The notes: generated by a model from the sequence alone, not told the origin. A stretch of 64,000 nucleotides of DNA from Solibacillus sp. FSL K6-1523 (GCF_038005225.1 NZ_JBBOSU010000001.1:1290001-1354000), one strand, 5' to 3'. Positions 33,137 to 41,758 are shown, counted from the first letter of the stretch. Numbers and translations: made by a program.

Positions 33137-34096
33137 TTAAGCGATTGGATCACTATCTAAATTAACCCAATAATTCCCGATAAAGTCATGCAAAAATTTA
33201 GTGATTACTTGTTCATATTCGAATGGAGAATCATTGAAGGATTGTGCATGAGCACCCACCTTAAAAATTTTCAACATTTTAGCATCCGGCTTTGCTTCAA
33301 AAAGCTGTTCTGTCATTGAAGAAGGGATAAAATCATCGGGTTCACTGTGAATAAATAAAGTAGGTTTCATTATATTTTTTACAGCTAATTTTGGATTTAC
33401 ATGATCAAAAGAATAGCCCTCACGCATCCGGATGAAAATATTCGTAAAATGGATAGCGAATTTAAAATCGATGGAAATGGAATTTTTAATAATAAGTGCA
33501 AGCAATTCTCGGAAATCTGAAAATGCGCAATCTGAAATATAAAAAGATGCATGATCCTCGACTGTGCCTGCATAAAGCAAAGTCGTTGCAGCACCCATTG
33601 ATTCTCCGTGAATGCCTAATAATGCTTCCTCACCGATAATCGCCTTTACTGCTTGCACAATTGCCTGTAAATCATACTTTTCATAATGACCATAGCTCGT
33701 CGTTTTCCCTCCAGAATCTCCGTGGCGGCGGTGATCATAAACGACTGTGTTAAAGCCTAGTCTTTCATACATGCGTGCATATTTAACCGAATTCATTTTA
33801 CTTTCGGTCACACCATGACAAATAATCATTGTATTTTTTGTTGATAGCGGTTTTAGAAAAATTCCTTTTATCGTGTAGCCATTCGGGGATTGGACGGTTA
33901 GTTCGTCTTTTGAACAACCGTTATACCACGCCTCATCAAATCTTTTTGCTTTCACTTCGCGGTCATAAATAAAGGCTGCTTCTTTTGGTTTAATATACAT
34001 CAATCGATTCGTTAACATAAATCCTGAAACAGCCGTTGCGGTAGCCAAAAAAGTTGTCGCGATGCTAGAAGCTAACATAAATTTCTTTTTCACCAT
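33137..34096 (-). CDS. yqkD: Membrane-anchored alpha/beta hydrolase (YqkD-like)
   Basis: About 319 aa. N-terminal TM anchor (residues 8-28), then an alpha/beta hydrolase with oxyanion ICHGVTES, nucleophile elbow GIHGESMGA, acid in SEPDDFIP and His in GAHAQSF. YqkD-type proteins resemble BEM46/CGI-58-like hydrolases; substrate unknown. The start ATG 34096 is chosen because the codon two before it (GTG) belongs to the site GAGGTG. Synteny with yqkE and yqkF supports the name. Confidence 0.82.
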   Translation of the reverse strand: MVKKKFMLASSIATTFLATATAVSGFMLTNRLMYIKPKEAAFIYDREVKAKRFDEAWYNGCSKDELTVQSPNGYTIKGIFLKPLSTKNTMIICHGVTESKMNSVKYARMYERLGFNTVVYDHRRHGDSGGKTTSYGHYEKYDLQAIVQAVKAIIGEEALLGIHGESMGAATTLLYAGTVEDHASFYISDCAFSDFRELLALIIKNSISIDFKFAIHFTNIFIRMREGYSFDHVNPKLAVKNIMKPTLFIHSEPDDFIPSSMTEQLFEAKPDAKMLKIFKVGAHAQSFNDSPFEYEQVITKFLHDFIGNYWVNLDSDPIA

Positions 34097-34283
34097 TCGC
34101 ACCTCACTTGTTTTAGTAGTTACCTATTTGAAACCTTATAATACAGTAGATATTCTATAATATTCAAAATGAAACAAAAATCCTATCTCGAAAAACTTCA
34201 GAATGTTTGGTAAAATTATGCTGACGAATGAAATTGAAACATTCGCTTCACAAAGGGAACTACCAAGCAAAGGGGGAATTTTT

Positions 34284-35465
34284 ATGACACAAGAAGTCGT
34301 AATTGTCAGTGCAGTACGTACAGCAATAGGTTCATTTCAAGGAACGTTAAAAGATATTGCAGCGCCGGTTTTAGGTGGAATCGTCATGAAAGAGGCGTTA
34401 CAACGAATTCATTTAGATCCTAATTTAGTAGATGAAGTAATTATGGGAAATGTGTTAGCGGCAGGTTTAGGGCAAAATCCGGCACGTCAAGCGAGCATCC
34501 ATGCAGGCTTACCGAATGAAGTGTCGGCAATGACCATCAATAAAGTATGCGGTTCAGGTTTAAAAGCGGTGCATTTAGCTGCCCAAGCTATTGCAGTAGG
34601 GGATGCTGACATTATTATTGCAGGTGGCTTTGAAAATATGAGTCAGGCGCCATATGTATTGCAAAATGCACGTGAAGGTTTCCGAATGGGCGATCAAAAA
34701 GTTGTGGATACAATGATTAAAGATGGACTATGGTGTGCATTTAATGACTACCATATGGGGGTTACTGCTGAAAATTTATGTGATTTACATCAAATTACAA
34801 GAGAAGAGCAAGATGCTTTTTCTGCCCGCTCACAAGCACGTGCCACAGTAGCCATTACAGCAGGTAAATTTACAGATGAAATTGTGCCCGTTGAAATACC
34901 GCAACGTAAAGGGGAGCCAATTATTTTCGCACAAGATGAATATGTGAAGCCTAATTCAACAGCGGAAAAACTAAGTGCGTTACGACCTGCATTCAAAAAA
35001 GAAGGTTCGGTTACAGCCGGCAATGCCTCAGGAATTAATGATGGCGCTGCTGCTGTCATTGTCATGTCGAAAAGAAAAGCACTGGAACTTGGTATAACAC
35101 CAATGGCGACAATTTTAGCGAATGCGAGCGCAGGTGTCGACCCGTCCATTATGGGGGTAGGACCAGTTCAAGCGGTGAAAAAGGTATTGTCAAAGTCAAA
35201 TTTAACGTTAGAACAGATGGATTTAATTGAAGCAAATGAAGCGTTTGCTGCCCAAGCAATAGCAGTTGATCGCGAACTTGCCTTCAATCATGATAAACTA
35301 AATGTAAACGGTGGCGCGATTGCACTCGGACATCCAATTGGCGCGAGTGGCGCACGTATTTTAGTCACGCTTTTACATGAGATGCAAAAGCAAGATGCGA
35401 AGCTTGGTCTTGCTACTTTATGCATCGGAGGCGGGCAAGGTGTCGCAACAATCGTCCAACGCTAA
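34284..35465 (+). CDS. Acetyl-CoA C-acetyltransferase (thiolase)
   Basis: 393 aa thiolase that condenses or cleaves acetoacetyl-CoA. Nucleophile Cys89 in [11 protein letters not shown], His in [15 protein letters not shown] and second Cys in LCIGGGQG are all intact. ATG 34284 has AAGGGGGAA upstream; a frame extension to 34203 lacks a ribosome site. It lies between yqkD and yqkE, where B. subtilis has no thiolase, so it is an insertion relative to that order. Could serve beta-oxidation, mevalonate or acetoacetate metabolism. Confidence 0.93.
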   Translation: MTQEVVIVSAVRTAIGSFQGTLKDIAAPVLGGIVMKEALQRIHLDPNLVDEVIMGNVLAAGLGQNPARQASIHAGLPNEVSAMTINKVCGSGLKAVHLAAQAIAVGDADIIIAGGFENMSQAPYVLQNAREGFRMGDQKVVDTMIKDGLWCAFNDYHMGVTAENLCDLHQITREEQDAFSARSQARATVAITAGKFTDEIVPVEIPQRKGEPIIFAQDEYVKPNSTAEKLSALRPAFKKEGSVTAGNASGINDGAAAVIVMSKRKALELGITPMATILANASAGVDPSIMGVGPVQAVKKVLSKSNLTLEQMDLIEANEAFAAQAIAVDRELAFNHDKLNVNGGAIALGHPIGASGARILVTLLHEMQKQDAKLGLATLCIGGGQGVATIVQR

Positions 35466-35487
35466 AAAAATTGTAGGTGATTAAAAA

Positions 35488-35745
35488 ATGGCAAGAAAAA
35501 AACAACAACAAAGAACGAACAATGAATTTGAACTACCGAAAGAAAAGGCCGCAACATTAGCCGATCAATTAGGTGGCGATGTGCTAGCGAAGTTAAAGGC
35601 AGCTAAGAAGGATATGCTTGCGGAAGAAAAGGTTCAAGAAGAGGAGCGTATTGCAAAGGCTGCTTTTGAGCGCAAGCAACGCGAGAAGAATATGAGCTTT
35701 GAAGAGCTGTTAAATCAGTACGGCGATAAACGTTCGAAGTTTTAA
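35488..35745 (+). CDS. yqkE: YqkE-like DUF3886 protein
   Basis: 85 aa, charged and helical: Lys/Glu-rich core followed by KQREKNMSFEELLNQYGDKRSKF, the conserved C-terminal motif of YqkE. Function unknown. Located 23 bases after the thiolase, so co-transcribed; GTAGGTG provides the ribosome site. Confidence 0.85.
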   Translation: MARKKQQQRTNNEFELPKEKAATLADQLGGDVLAKLKAAKKDMLAEEKVQEEERIAKAAFERKQREKNMSFEELLNQYGDKRSKF

Positions 35746-35786
35746 TCGATTCAGTTGTCTAGTACAAAATAAGAATTAAACACATA

Positions 35787-35827
35787 AATAGACTGCAAAT
35801 TGGCAATACAATAAGCAGTCTATTTTT
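35787..35827 (+). terminator. Terminator of thiolase-yqkE
   Basis: AATAGACTGC/GCAGTCTATT hairpin then TTTTTCATT. It marks the left edge of the accessory island. Confidence 0.85.
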
Positions 35828-36090
35828 CATTAGAAAAAAACAAAGAATAAGGGAATGTAACAAAAGAAGTAGTATATGCTCCTTGATTAAATATTTCAGA
35901 GATTATCGGTTCAGTGATATTAGCGAATGCTAAAGTGGAATTTGAGAAGGGGTAAATTATGGGGAGTTATTGTACAAATGTAACATCTACATAGTTTGGA
36001 TTTAAAAACCTTCATCCAAATAACTAAAAAACATCGCTGTTACTAAATCGTCTTGGCTGTTTATAATTCAATTAAGTTATTAAACGAGGG

Positions 36091-36123
36091 TTTGGGAAGG
36101 TTATACTTCAACTATGTAGCAGG
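36091..36123 (+). repeat. Island direct repeat, left copy
   Basis: The first 21 bases (TTTGGGAAGGTTATACTT onward) are identical to 38173-38193; both copies continue to GTAGCAGG. They flank the IS110 element and remnants at a distance of 2.08 kb. Confidence 0.7.
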
Positions 36124-36238
36124 TTAATTGAAGTATTTAAAAAAAGACCAATAAGATTTTATTAAAAGTCAAGTAAATGTTTATAAAGCTCTATAACTAA
36201 ATAATTTAATACAATGTCACACATTATTTAGGGTTAAA

Positions 36239-36290
36239 ATGAAAGGATAGATGAACAGGGGGATTACCTGCTTACATCTATCCTTTTCAC
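36239..36290. terminator. Hairpin with T-run in the island
   Basis: 12-bp stem AAAGGATAGATG/CATCTATCCTTT then TTCAC. Terminator-like, probably of a lost gene. Confidence 0.5.
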
Positions 36291-36497
36291 ATAGATATTG
36301 AAAGAAAAAGAAGTTAAGAACAAAAAGATTTAAAAAGGATTACGCCTAATAATTGTTAAATATGTTAATATAATTACAAATGTTTTATGAAGCAGTTGCA
36401 ATTACTTTGTTGATTCAGATGTATATAAAGATGGTTTTATCTATTATGTGATCACGTCAGATTTAAGTTGTTTACAACGCTAAGAAAAGAATAGTTA

Positions 36498-36513
36498 CCA
36501 AACGATGGTTTGG
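36498..36513. repeat. Island hairpin repeat
   Basis: CCAAAC-GATG-GTTTGG, followed by GGACTTTATTCTTCAAC, related to the GGAAGGTTATACTTCAA pattern of the other copies. Confidence 0.5.
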
Positions 36514-36644
36514 GGACTTTATTCTTCAACTCCCATGAAAATTAAAAGCCAGACTTCGCAAAAATGACAACACTAAAGGAAACCGCAGCTCATTTTTAAA
36601 AAAAGAGTGTAGCGTCTAGTTGTTGGTCCAGGTTATTTGTTGGA

Positions 36645-37868
36645 TTAGGAGACTTTTGGTTCAGTGATTGAAACGTTGTATCCTAAGTTTTCGAGCCTTC
36701 GAACAGAATACCGTACAATGGATTGTTGTTTTTGCTTGTCGAAATAATCTTCGCCTAAATCTACATACTTTTCTTTGCGCGTTAAGAGATAATAGGCGAT
36801 TCTCAAAATGGCGTGGGCGACAGAAATACCTGCACGTTTTTTGCCTTTACGTGCCGCTGTACGCCTATACATTGCTCCAAGATAGGTCTTCGACCCTCTT
36901 ATAGAGTGAGCAGCTTCTACTAAAGCTGATTTTAGATATTTGTTCCCTTTTTTCATATTTGTCGATTTCCTTTTGCCAGCACTTTCGTTATGTCCAGGTA
37001 CTAATCCTGCCCAGGAACATAGATGAGCAGAACTCGGAAATTGGTTGCCGACATCGGTTCCGACTTCAGCTAAGATTTGTTCAGCCATACGAGTGGCAAC
37101 GCCAGGTATGGAATCCAACCGTTCAATATCTTCTTGGTGTGAAGAAAGCCTAGAAGCTACTTCCTGGTTTAGTAACTCAATTTGTTCACTTAAAAAATCA
37201 ATATGAGCGAGAATGGTTTTTATCATGAGGCGTTGATGTGAATTGATGTATCCCCGAAGGGCTAGTTCAAGATCATCTTTTTTCTTTTTCATAGTACGTC
37301 GAGCGTAGCCCGCAAGTTTTATAGGATCATCCTCGCCATCTGCGATGGCATTAAGCATGTCACGAGCTGAAACACCCATAATATCGGAAACAACGGAGCC
37401 TAACTTGATATTCGCTCCTTCTAATACTTTTTGAATCCGATTATGTTGTCTTGCGCGCTCTTCAATAATGCTGCGACGATAGCGAACTAACTCCCGCAGT
37501 TCCCGTTGATTTCGGTCAGGAATAAAGCTGGCTTTGAGTAGTCCGTGCCGAAGTAACTTGGCAATCCATTCGGCATCCTTCACATCGGTTTTGCGACCCG
37601 GCACTGCTTTCATATGCTGGGCATTCACGACTAAAAACTCAATATTCTCAGCTTCTAGTATGTTAACAATAGGCTTCCAAAAGACACCTGTACTTTCCAT
37701 TGCTACGTGGGTACACTCATACTCCTTAATCCAGTCGATTAACTGTAATAGAAATACAGTCTTAGTAGAAAACGTTCGAATCTCCTTTCCTTTTGGAGTC
37801 ATAATACACGCAGTAATCGAATCTTTATGAATGTCCATACCGCATGCATACTCAATGATTACTTCCAT
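36645..37868 (-). CDS. IS110-family transposase
   Basis: 407 aa. The N-terminal RuvC-like DEDD domain begins CGMDIHKDSITACIM, with E in MESTGVFWKP and acidic pair in GRKTDVKDAEW. The C-terminal Transposase_20 domain has LDSIPGVATRMAEQILAEVG and the serine-bearing motif GLVPGHNESAGKRKS. Start ATG 37868 is eight bases after AAAGGATG. All motifs are intact and the frame is unbroken, so the element may still be active. Confidence 0.93.
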   Translation of the reverse strand: MEVIIEYACGMDIHKDSITACIMTPKGKEIRTFSTKTVFLLQLIDWIKEYECTHVAMESTGVFWKPIVNILEAENIEFLVVNAQHMKAVPGRKTDVKDAEWIAKLLRHGLLKASFIPDRNQRELRELVRYRRSIIEERARQHNRIQKVLEGANIKLGSVVSDIMGVSARDMLNAIADGEDDPIKLAGYARRTMKKKKDDLELALRGYINSHQRLMIKTILAHIDFLSEQIELLNQEVASRLSSHQEDIERLDSIPGVATRMAEQILAEVGTDVGNQFPSSAHLCSWAGLVPGHNESAGKRKSTNMKKGNKYLKSALVEAAHSIRGSKTYLGAMYRRTAARKGKKRAGISVAHAILRIAYYLLTRKEKYVDLGEDYFDKQKQQSIVRYSVRRLENLGYNVSITEPKVS

Positions 37869-38100
37869 TGTAATCATCCTTTCTACGGCGAATAGTATTG
37901 GAGGCTGGTGCAACAACCAGAGTAGGATTAATCTCCCATGAGTGCTTCCCGAAAGGGAGCGACATTCTGTGATGCACCGTGGTCGTTGGAGTCAGACTAA
38001 CGGATGGGCTCTACGGCACCATAGTTGATCGACCTTCCTCTCCCAGCCGTAGTATCCTATACCCGTTCTGCACACATTTTCATCCTCTGTGGTGTAGCGC
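37869..38100 (-). ncRNA. Candidate bridge RNA leader of the IS110 element
   Basis: The non-coding 5' leader of the transposase gene contains several short hairpins (CTGGT...ACCAG near 37900, CTTCCC-GAA-AGGGAG near 37947, GTAGCGC...GCGCTAC near 38094). In IS110-group elements such a leader encodes the guide RNA that pairs with donor and target. Assignment is by position and structure only. Confidence 0.4.
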
Positions 38101-38124
38101 TGATTTTGCGCTACATGTATGGCT

Positions 38125-38147
38125 AACGGGGTGCTTTAGTGCAACAA
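38125..38147. repeat. Island repeat type 2, first copy
   Basis: AACGGGGTGCTTTAGTGCAA..., closely similar to 38761-38782. The left arm of the hairpin seems interrupted at the IS-proximal side. Confidence 0.45.
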
Positions 38148-38157
38148 ACATTATAAT

Positions 38158-38206
38158 CTTCCCAAACACCGCTTTGGGAAGGTTATACTTCAATTAACGT
38201 AGCAGG
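38158..38206 (+). repeat. Island hairpin plus right direct repeat
   Basis: Perfect hairpin CTTCCCAAA-CACCGC-TTTGGGAAG (38158-38181), continuing into the 38173-38206 direct repeat matching 36091-36123. It lies just upstream of the lipoprotein gene. Confidence 0.7.
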
Positions 38207-38224
38207 GAAGGGATTGATGAGATA

Positions 38225-38704
38225 TTGAGGAATAAAATTATTTTCTTAACTTATCTAAGTATAATTTTTATCTTTTTGTCTGCTTGTGGAAGTGAGAATG
38301 AAAAGTTAAAGTATCCTGTTATTGAAAGTGCTTCTGTTGAAATTAATTCCGTTGAGGGTTCCGATGTTGAGGTACTACATTTTAGCGTAGAAATTAACGA
38401 TTATGGAAATGAACCAGAGCAAGAGTACAATGTTAGATTCGTTATTCAAGATACTCATATAAGTGACCTGATTGCCGCCGAAGTAATAGAAATTCCTGAA
38501 ACTTTCAAAACGGTGTCAGTACCAAAAGGTGGAGTACACTTTATTAGCGCAGCAGATTTTAGGGAAATAAAGGGAGAATGTAAAATAGGTGAAATAAAAA
38601 AATATATAGAAAATAATAAGGCAGTTATTGTAGAACTATATGATGAAGATCGAACAATTACTCAAGAAGTAATTACTACTTTTGTTGACAAGAGAGAAAA
38701 ATAG
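38225..38704 (+). CDS. Island lipoprotein of unknown function
   Basis: 159 aa starting at TTG 38225 (AAGGGA about 11 bases upstream). Lipoprotein signal with lipobox LSAC (Cys21), then an acidic, beta-rich domain (VEINSVEGSDVEVLHFSVEI; ...VRFVIQDTH). No recognised family. It is the first of three small exported proteins separated by hairpin repeats. Confidence 0.65.
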   Translation: MRNKIIFLTYLSIIFIFLSACGSENEKLKYPVIESASVEINSVEGSDVEVLHFSVEINDYGNEPEQEYNVRFVIQDTHISDLIAAEVIEIPETFKTVSVPKGGVHFISAADFREIKGECKIGEIKKYIENNKAVIVELYDEDRTITQEVITTFVDKREK

Positions 38705-38760
38705 AGTATTATTCGTTTTTTTATGGATGTGTGAATGTTAGTAATTGCATTTTGTGCTTC

Positions 38761-38782
38761 AACGGGGGCTTTAGTTCAACAA
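38761..38782. repeat. Island repeat type 2, second copy
   Basis: AACGGGGGCTTTAGTTCAAC..., compare 38125-38147. Lies between two island genes. Confidence 0.45.
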
Positions 38783-38861
38783 GGATTTATAACGTATACA
38801 TAAATGCCACTTTGAGGGCGATTTGAATAGATAACATAATAATTTCATTTGAGGTGGTATT

Positions 38862-39200
38862 ATTTTTAAAAAAATAGCATTAGTTTTAATTATTTCTAGT
38901 GTCATTTGTTTTTTATATTTTTATAAATCACCCATACTTAGTGCAGAAGCAGCTTTAATTAATGCGGAAAAATATTTATTAAATCCATCTGAAGAATGGG
39001 GAACGATTTCATTTGATGGGCTAGAAGGGATTCCAGATTACGATATACATGTAAACCTTTCCGAAAAATCTGGATTTTTGAATGAATTATTTAATAGAAT
39101 GCAATGGGAAGTGACAATAAAAGCACCTGAAATGAATGCAACGATTGTGATAGACGCCCATAATGGAAAATTTATAGATTTAGTCGGCGCTTTTAGCTAA
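38862..39200 (+). CDS. Island membrane-anchored small protein with probable AUU start
   Basis: 112 aa. An open frame with no ATG/GTG/TTG at its 5' end: an in-frame TGA lies at 38850-38852 and only GGT GGT ATT ATT TTT AAA follow. GAGGTG (38851-38856) is five bases before ATT 38862. The product has an N-terminal TM helix (FKKIALVLIISSVICFLYFY), then SAEAALINAEKYLLNPSEEW and a C-terminal VIDAHNGKFIDLVG. Codon use and hydrophobicity indicate a real gene. The TM plus short extracytoplasmic layout resembles the next gene. Function unknown. Confidence 0.6.
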   Translation: MFKKIALVLIISSVICFLYFYKSPILSAEAALINAEKYLLNPSEEWGTISFDGLEGIPDYDIHVNLSEKSGFLNELFNRMQWEVTIKAPEMNATIVIDAHNGKFIDLVGAFS

Positions 39201-39231
39201 GTGTAGAATATACAATCTCATACAAATAAAC

Positions 39232-39255
39232 GTTCCCAAATGACACTTAGGGAAC
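39232..39255. repeat. Island hairpin repeat
   Basis: GTTCCCAAATGACACTTAGGGAAC: arms GTTCCC/GGGAAC, same core as 38158 and 39311. Confidence 0.65.
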
Positions 39256-39256
39256 C

Positions 39257-39288
39257 AATACCTCTTATTCAATTGAATAAGTGGTATT
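39257..39288 (+). terminator. 32-base palindrome, terminator-like
   Basis: AATACC-T-CTTATTCAATTGAATAAG-T-GGTATT followed by TTGG. Likely terminates the AUU-start gene. Confidence 0.55.
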
Positions 39289-39310
39289 TTGGCTACTTAT
39301 GAACAGTAAG

Positions 39311-39340
39311 TCCCCAAACGACGCTTGACGCTTTGGGGAT
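39311..39340. repeat. Island hairpin repeat
   Basis: TCCCCAAA-(CGACGCTTGACGC)-TTTGGGGA, followed by TGTTTTATTTA and then a degenerate GTTTGGAAGGTTTTAATTGAA (39356-39376) like the direct repeats. Confidence 0.65.
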
Positions 39341-39404
39341 GTTTTATTTAAAAAAGGGTTTGGAAGGTTTTAATTGAATCTAATTTAGTGAGGGGATTGA
39401 ATAA

Positions 39405-39842
39405 ATGAAACAAATTATAGTTGGAATAATTATAGTTGGAATTTTTGGAATTGGGATTTATCTATATTACTCGGAGCCAACTTATTCTGCGACGGATGTT
39501 TTAAAGCGTGCCGATTTTAGTGTAGAAGAACAAGCTATGGAGTTTTTAAAGTTTAATTATGATAAGGAAGAATTACTTGTTCCTATTGAATTAACAGGTA
39601 AAACTCAGAAAGAATTGATAAAGGCTTTCGAGAAATCTAAATTTAAGAAAAATAAAAAAGGTGGTTCAGTATATTTAACTTATGACTACTGGATGAAAAT
39701 CACTCTGAATACAGGTTATGTAATGTATATGGATGTTATCAATAAAGGAATAGCGGTTGGAGACAATAGAGGTTCATACGAAGAATATCTTTTTAAAGAT
39801 GATGAATTTTTTAGTATTTTAGAAGAAAAATTGACAGAATAA
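39405..39842 (+). CDS. Island membrane-anchored protein of unknown function
   Basis: 145 aa. One N-terminal TM helix (residues 4-24), then a mostly helical/beta extracytoplasmic domain rich in Lys and Glu (YSATDVLKRADFSVEEQAMEF; ...GGSVYLTYDYWMKI). The post-TM start (YYSEPTYSATDVLKRA) parallels the neighbour's YKSPILSAEAALINA, suggesting distant relationship. GAGGGG is ahead of the ATG. No known family. Confidence 0.65.
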   Translation: MKQIIVGIIIVGIFGIGIYLYYSEPTYSATDVLKRADFSVEEQAMEFLKFNYDKEELLVPIELTGKTQKELIKAFEKSKFKKNKKGGSVYLTYDYWMKITLNTGYVMYMDVINKGIAVGDNRGSYEEYLFKDDEFFSILEEKLTE

Positions 39843-40204
39843 ATAAACTACTTTTATTAGTCAATAGACGCTTCGGTTGATTGGATTGTGGTACCATTTT
39901 CTCATTGTATAAAGTATTAAAAATAAAACTAAATAACGTTCCCAAATGGAAGTTTGGGGATACGCCATTAAGCTGCGAATGTTGTTAAATCAACGTTTCG
40001 TAGCTTTTCTTATTGCACATTGTTTATACATAAATTTATACACTTTCTTTAAAAGTAAGTCATAACAATGTTTTCGTAGTATTTAGAACGCGGCTTCACA
40101 ATCAAAATTAATGAATAAAATGATGCATATTTCTTAAAAGTGATTGGTTAAATTTCCTTTTTCAGTGAACGAATCATTGCTTATCTTTGGATAGGTTAAG
40201 TCAA
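39843..40204. other. Right edge of the island, non-coding
   Basis: Contains one hairpin repeat, GTTCCCAAA-TGGAAG-TTTGGGGA (39938-39960), and otherwise AT-rich DNA. No ORF with a ribosome site was found before the vanZ-like terminator. Confidence 0.45.
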
Positions 40205-40240
40205 TGAAAAAGAAATAGTTCATTAAGCGAACTATTTCCT
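40205..40240 (-). terminator. Terminator of the yqkF-vanZ unit
   Basis: GAAATAGTTC/GAACTATTTC, followed on the minus strand by TTTTTC. Confidence 0.8.
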
Positions 40241-40283
40241 GTTTCAATCTTATTTTGAATGTTAATACCACTGAATTGAACGG

Positions 40284-40781
40284 TTATTTTAAAATGTGCC
40301 CAGCTTTTTTAGTGATAAATCGTTTAATGGAAACAATGATTTTCACTAATAGTAAAAAGAAAAGCGCACCCGCAGCATCAATGAGCACATCATCGAAAAT
40401 GCCTGTTCGCCCAGGAATAAGGCTTTGACGATATTCATCTAAACAAGCGATCATGAAAATTGTGACAAATGATAATATACTTGGATAACGCCATTTTAGT
40501 TTTACATATAGAAAATAAAAAATAATCGAAAGTATGCCATATCCGATAAAATGTGTGGCTTTGCGAATTAAAAATTCAATAAAATAAAAATAGCCTCTGG
40601 ATTCTATCGAAATAATTGTTCCCCAATAAGGAATTTCAAGAGTACTTAAAGCGTCTTCCAACGGCTTGTCTTTTAACAGTACGCGGAGTTCTGGGACAAC
40701 CGTTTGCTGCTCATAGGTCATATTAGATGCATAAAAAACAATGAACAGCGCACTAATCGTTAGTAAAATTCCCTTTTTCAT
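40284..40781 (-). CDS. VanZ-family membrane protein
   Basis: 165 aa with four predicted helices and the VanZ core KATHFIGYGILSI... ACLDEYRQSLIPGRTGIFDDVLIDAAGAL. VanZ proteins are linked to teicoplanin or lipoglycopeptide tolerance and, in some organisms, substrate gating; role here unknown. Its ATG overlaps the yqkF stop by four bases, so it is co-translated. Confidence 0.88.
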   Translation of the reverse strand: MKKGILLTISALFIVFYASNMTYEQQTVVPELRVLLKDKPLEDALSTLEIPYWGTIISIESRGYFYFIEFLIRKATHFIGYGILSIIFYFLYVKLKWRYPSILSFVTIFMIACLDEYRQSLIPGRTGIFDDVLIDAAGALFFLLLVKIIVSIKRFITKKAGHILK

Positions 40782-41668
40782 CTATGTTCTGTATACCGCT
40801 TTGGCTGTATCCATTCAAGTAAAGTAGAAATCGAATCGAACTGTTGTGCTTTCTCATACGCTGACATATTTTGCTGAAGCTGTTCGACCGTTCGTGCTCC
40901 AATGACAGTAGAAGCAATTGTTTCATAATGTAAATTAAAAGCAAGAGCAGCCGCATGAACATCGTCGTAGTTGTGCTCAATTTTTGCAATGATTTCTTGA
41001 ACTTGTTCTTTTTCATACCCCATATAAGATTGAAGACGATTACGCCAATCATTTGTCAGTAAGCCTTTTGCAATCGAACCTCTCGTCACAACGGAAGCAC
41101 CTGACTGTTGAATCGTCGTAAAATATTCGCTCGCCCGTTGATCCAAAATATTAAATTGCATCATATTACTAATAGCGGCACTATCATTTAAAAAGGGAAT
41201 GAACACATTTGGACGAATCGATGAAATACCGTATTCGCGAATGAGTCCTTCTTTTTTTAGTTGATCAAATGTGTCGATAATTTCTTCAAAGTTGTCATCA
41301 ATTGTTCCACCGTGTAATTGATAAACATCGATATAATCCGTTTGTAGTCGACGCAGGCTGTCTTTTACCGCTTGTTTCAAGTAGGCGGGGGAAGCGTCCC
41401 AGTGCCAGCCTTCCTTGCCTTCTTCCCAACGATTGCCTCCCTTTGTTGCTAAAACAATTTCGTGTCGATTTTTCTTTAAGAGTGCTCCGACAATTTCCTC
41501 GTTTATCCCTTTATCATATAAATCAGCCGTATCAAAATAATTCATGCCATAATCAAGTGCGGCCGCAATGACGTTCGCTGCTGCGTCTTTATTTGGCGGC
41601 AATGACATACACCCGAGACCCATTTCAGAAATTTCAATTTGACTCGTGCCTAAAATTCTTTTTTTCAC
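40778..41668 (-). CDS. yqkF: Aldo/keto reductase (YqkF)
   Basis: 296 aa NADPH-dependent oxidoreductase. Catalytic tetrad recognisable: Asp in NYFDTADLY, Tyr in the same motif, Lys in LATKGG and His in VYQLHGG. C-terminal cofactor motif TVIGARTVEQL. Syntenic with B. subtilis yqkF next to nudF, which it faces divergently here. Substrate unknown. Confidence 0.9.
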   Translation of the reverse strand: MKKRILGTSQIEISEMGLGCMSLPPNKDAAANVIAAALDYGMNYFDTADLYDKGINEEIVGALLKKNRHEIVLATKGGNRWEEGKEGWHWDASPAYLKQAVKDSLRRLQTDYIDVYQLHGGTIDDNFEEIIDTFDQLKKEGLIREYGISSIRPNVFIPFLNDSAAISNMMQFNILDQRASEYFTTIQQSGASVVTRGSIAKGLLTNDWRNRLQSYMGYEKEQVQEIIAKIEHNYDDVHAAALAFNLHYETIASTVIGARTVEQLQQNMSAYEKAQQFDSISTLLEWIQPKRYTEHR

Positions 41669-41758
41669 GGTTATTTTCCTCCGAACTTCAGTATGATAGA
41701 AATAGATATACTAATGGTACAATGGATAGAACATGCAAAACAAGTAGGGGGCCTAGTA

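Larger units (their letters stand above)
35828..36600. other. Left part of the accessory island: gene remnants and hairpins
   Basis: About 770 bases with no intact gene. Two start-less frames end here: one finishing VILANAKVEFEKG at about 35957, the other YFVDSDVYKDGFIYYVITSD... ending about 36483. Both look like decayed 3' gene ends. Also present are a hairpin AAAGGATAGATG/CATCTATCCTTT (about 36239-36287) and hairpin-type repeats at 36091 and 36498. AT-rich relative to neighbours. Confidence 0.5.
36600..38105 (-). mobile_element. IS110-family insertion sequence (approximate ends)
   Basis: One DEDD transposase gene with about 230 bases of structured non-coding DNA upstream and a short 3' flank. 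IS110 elements lack long terminal repeats, so ends cannot be fixed by eye; the limits given are estimates. The long 5' leader is the layout of the IS110 subgroup rather than IS1111. Confidence 0.65.

Noticed and set aside
35828-40204. Integron with attC sites
   Set aside because: Hairpins recur between small genes, but no integrase gene and no attC R-box consensus were seen; kept only as a cassette-like hypothesis.
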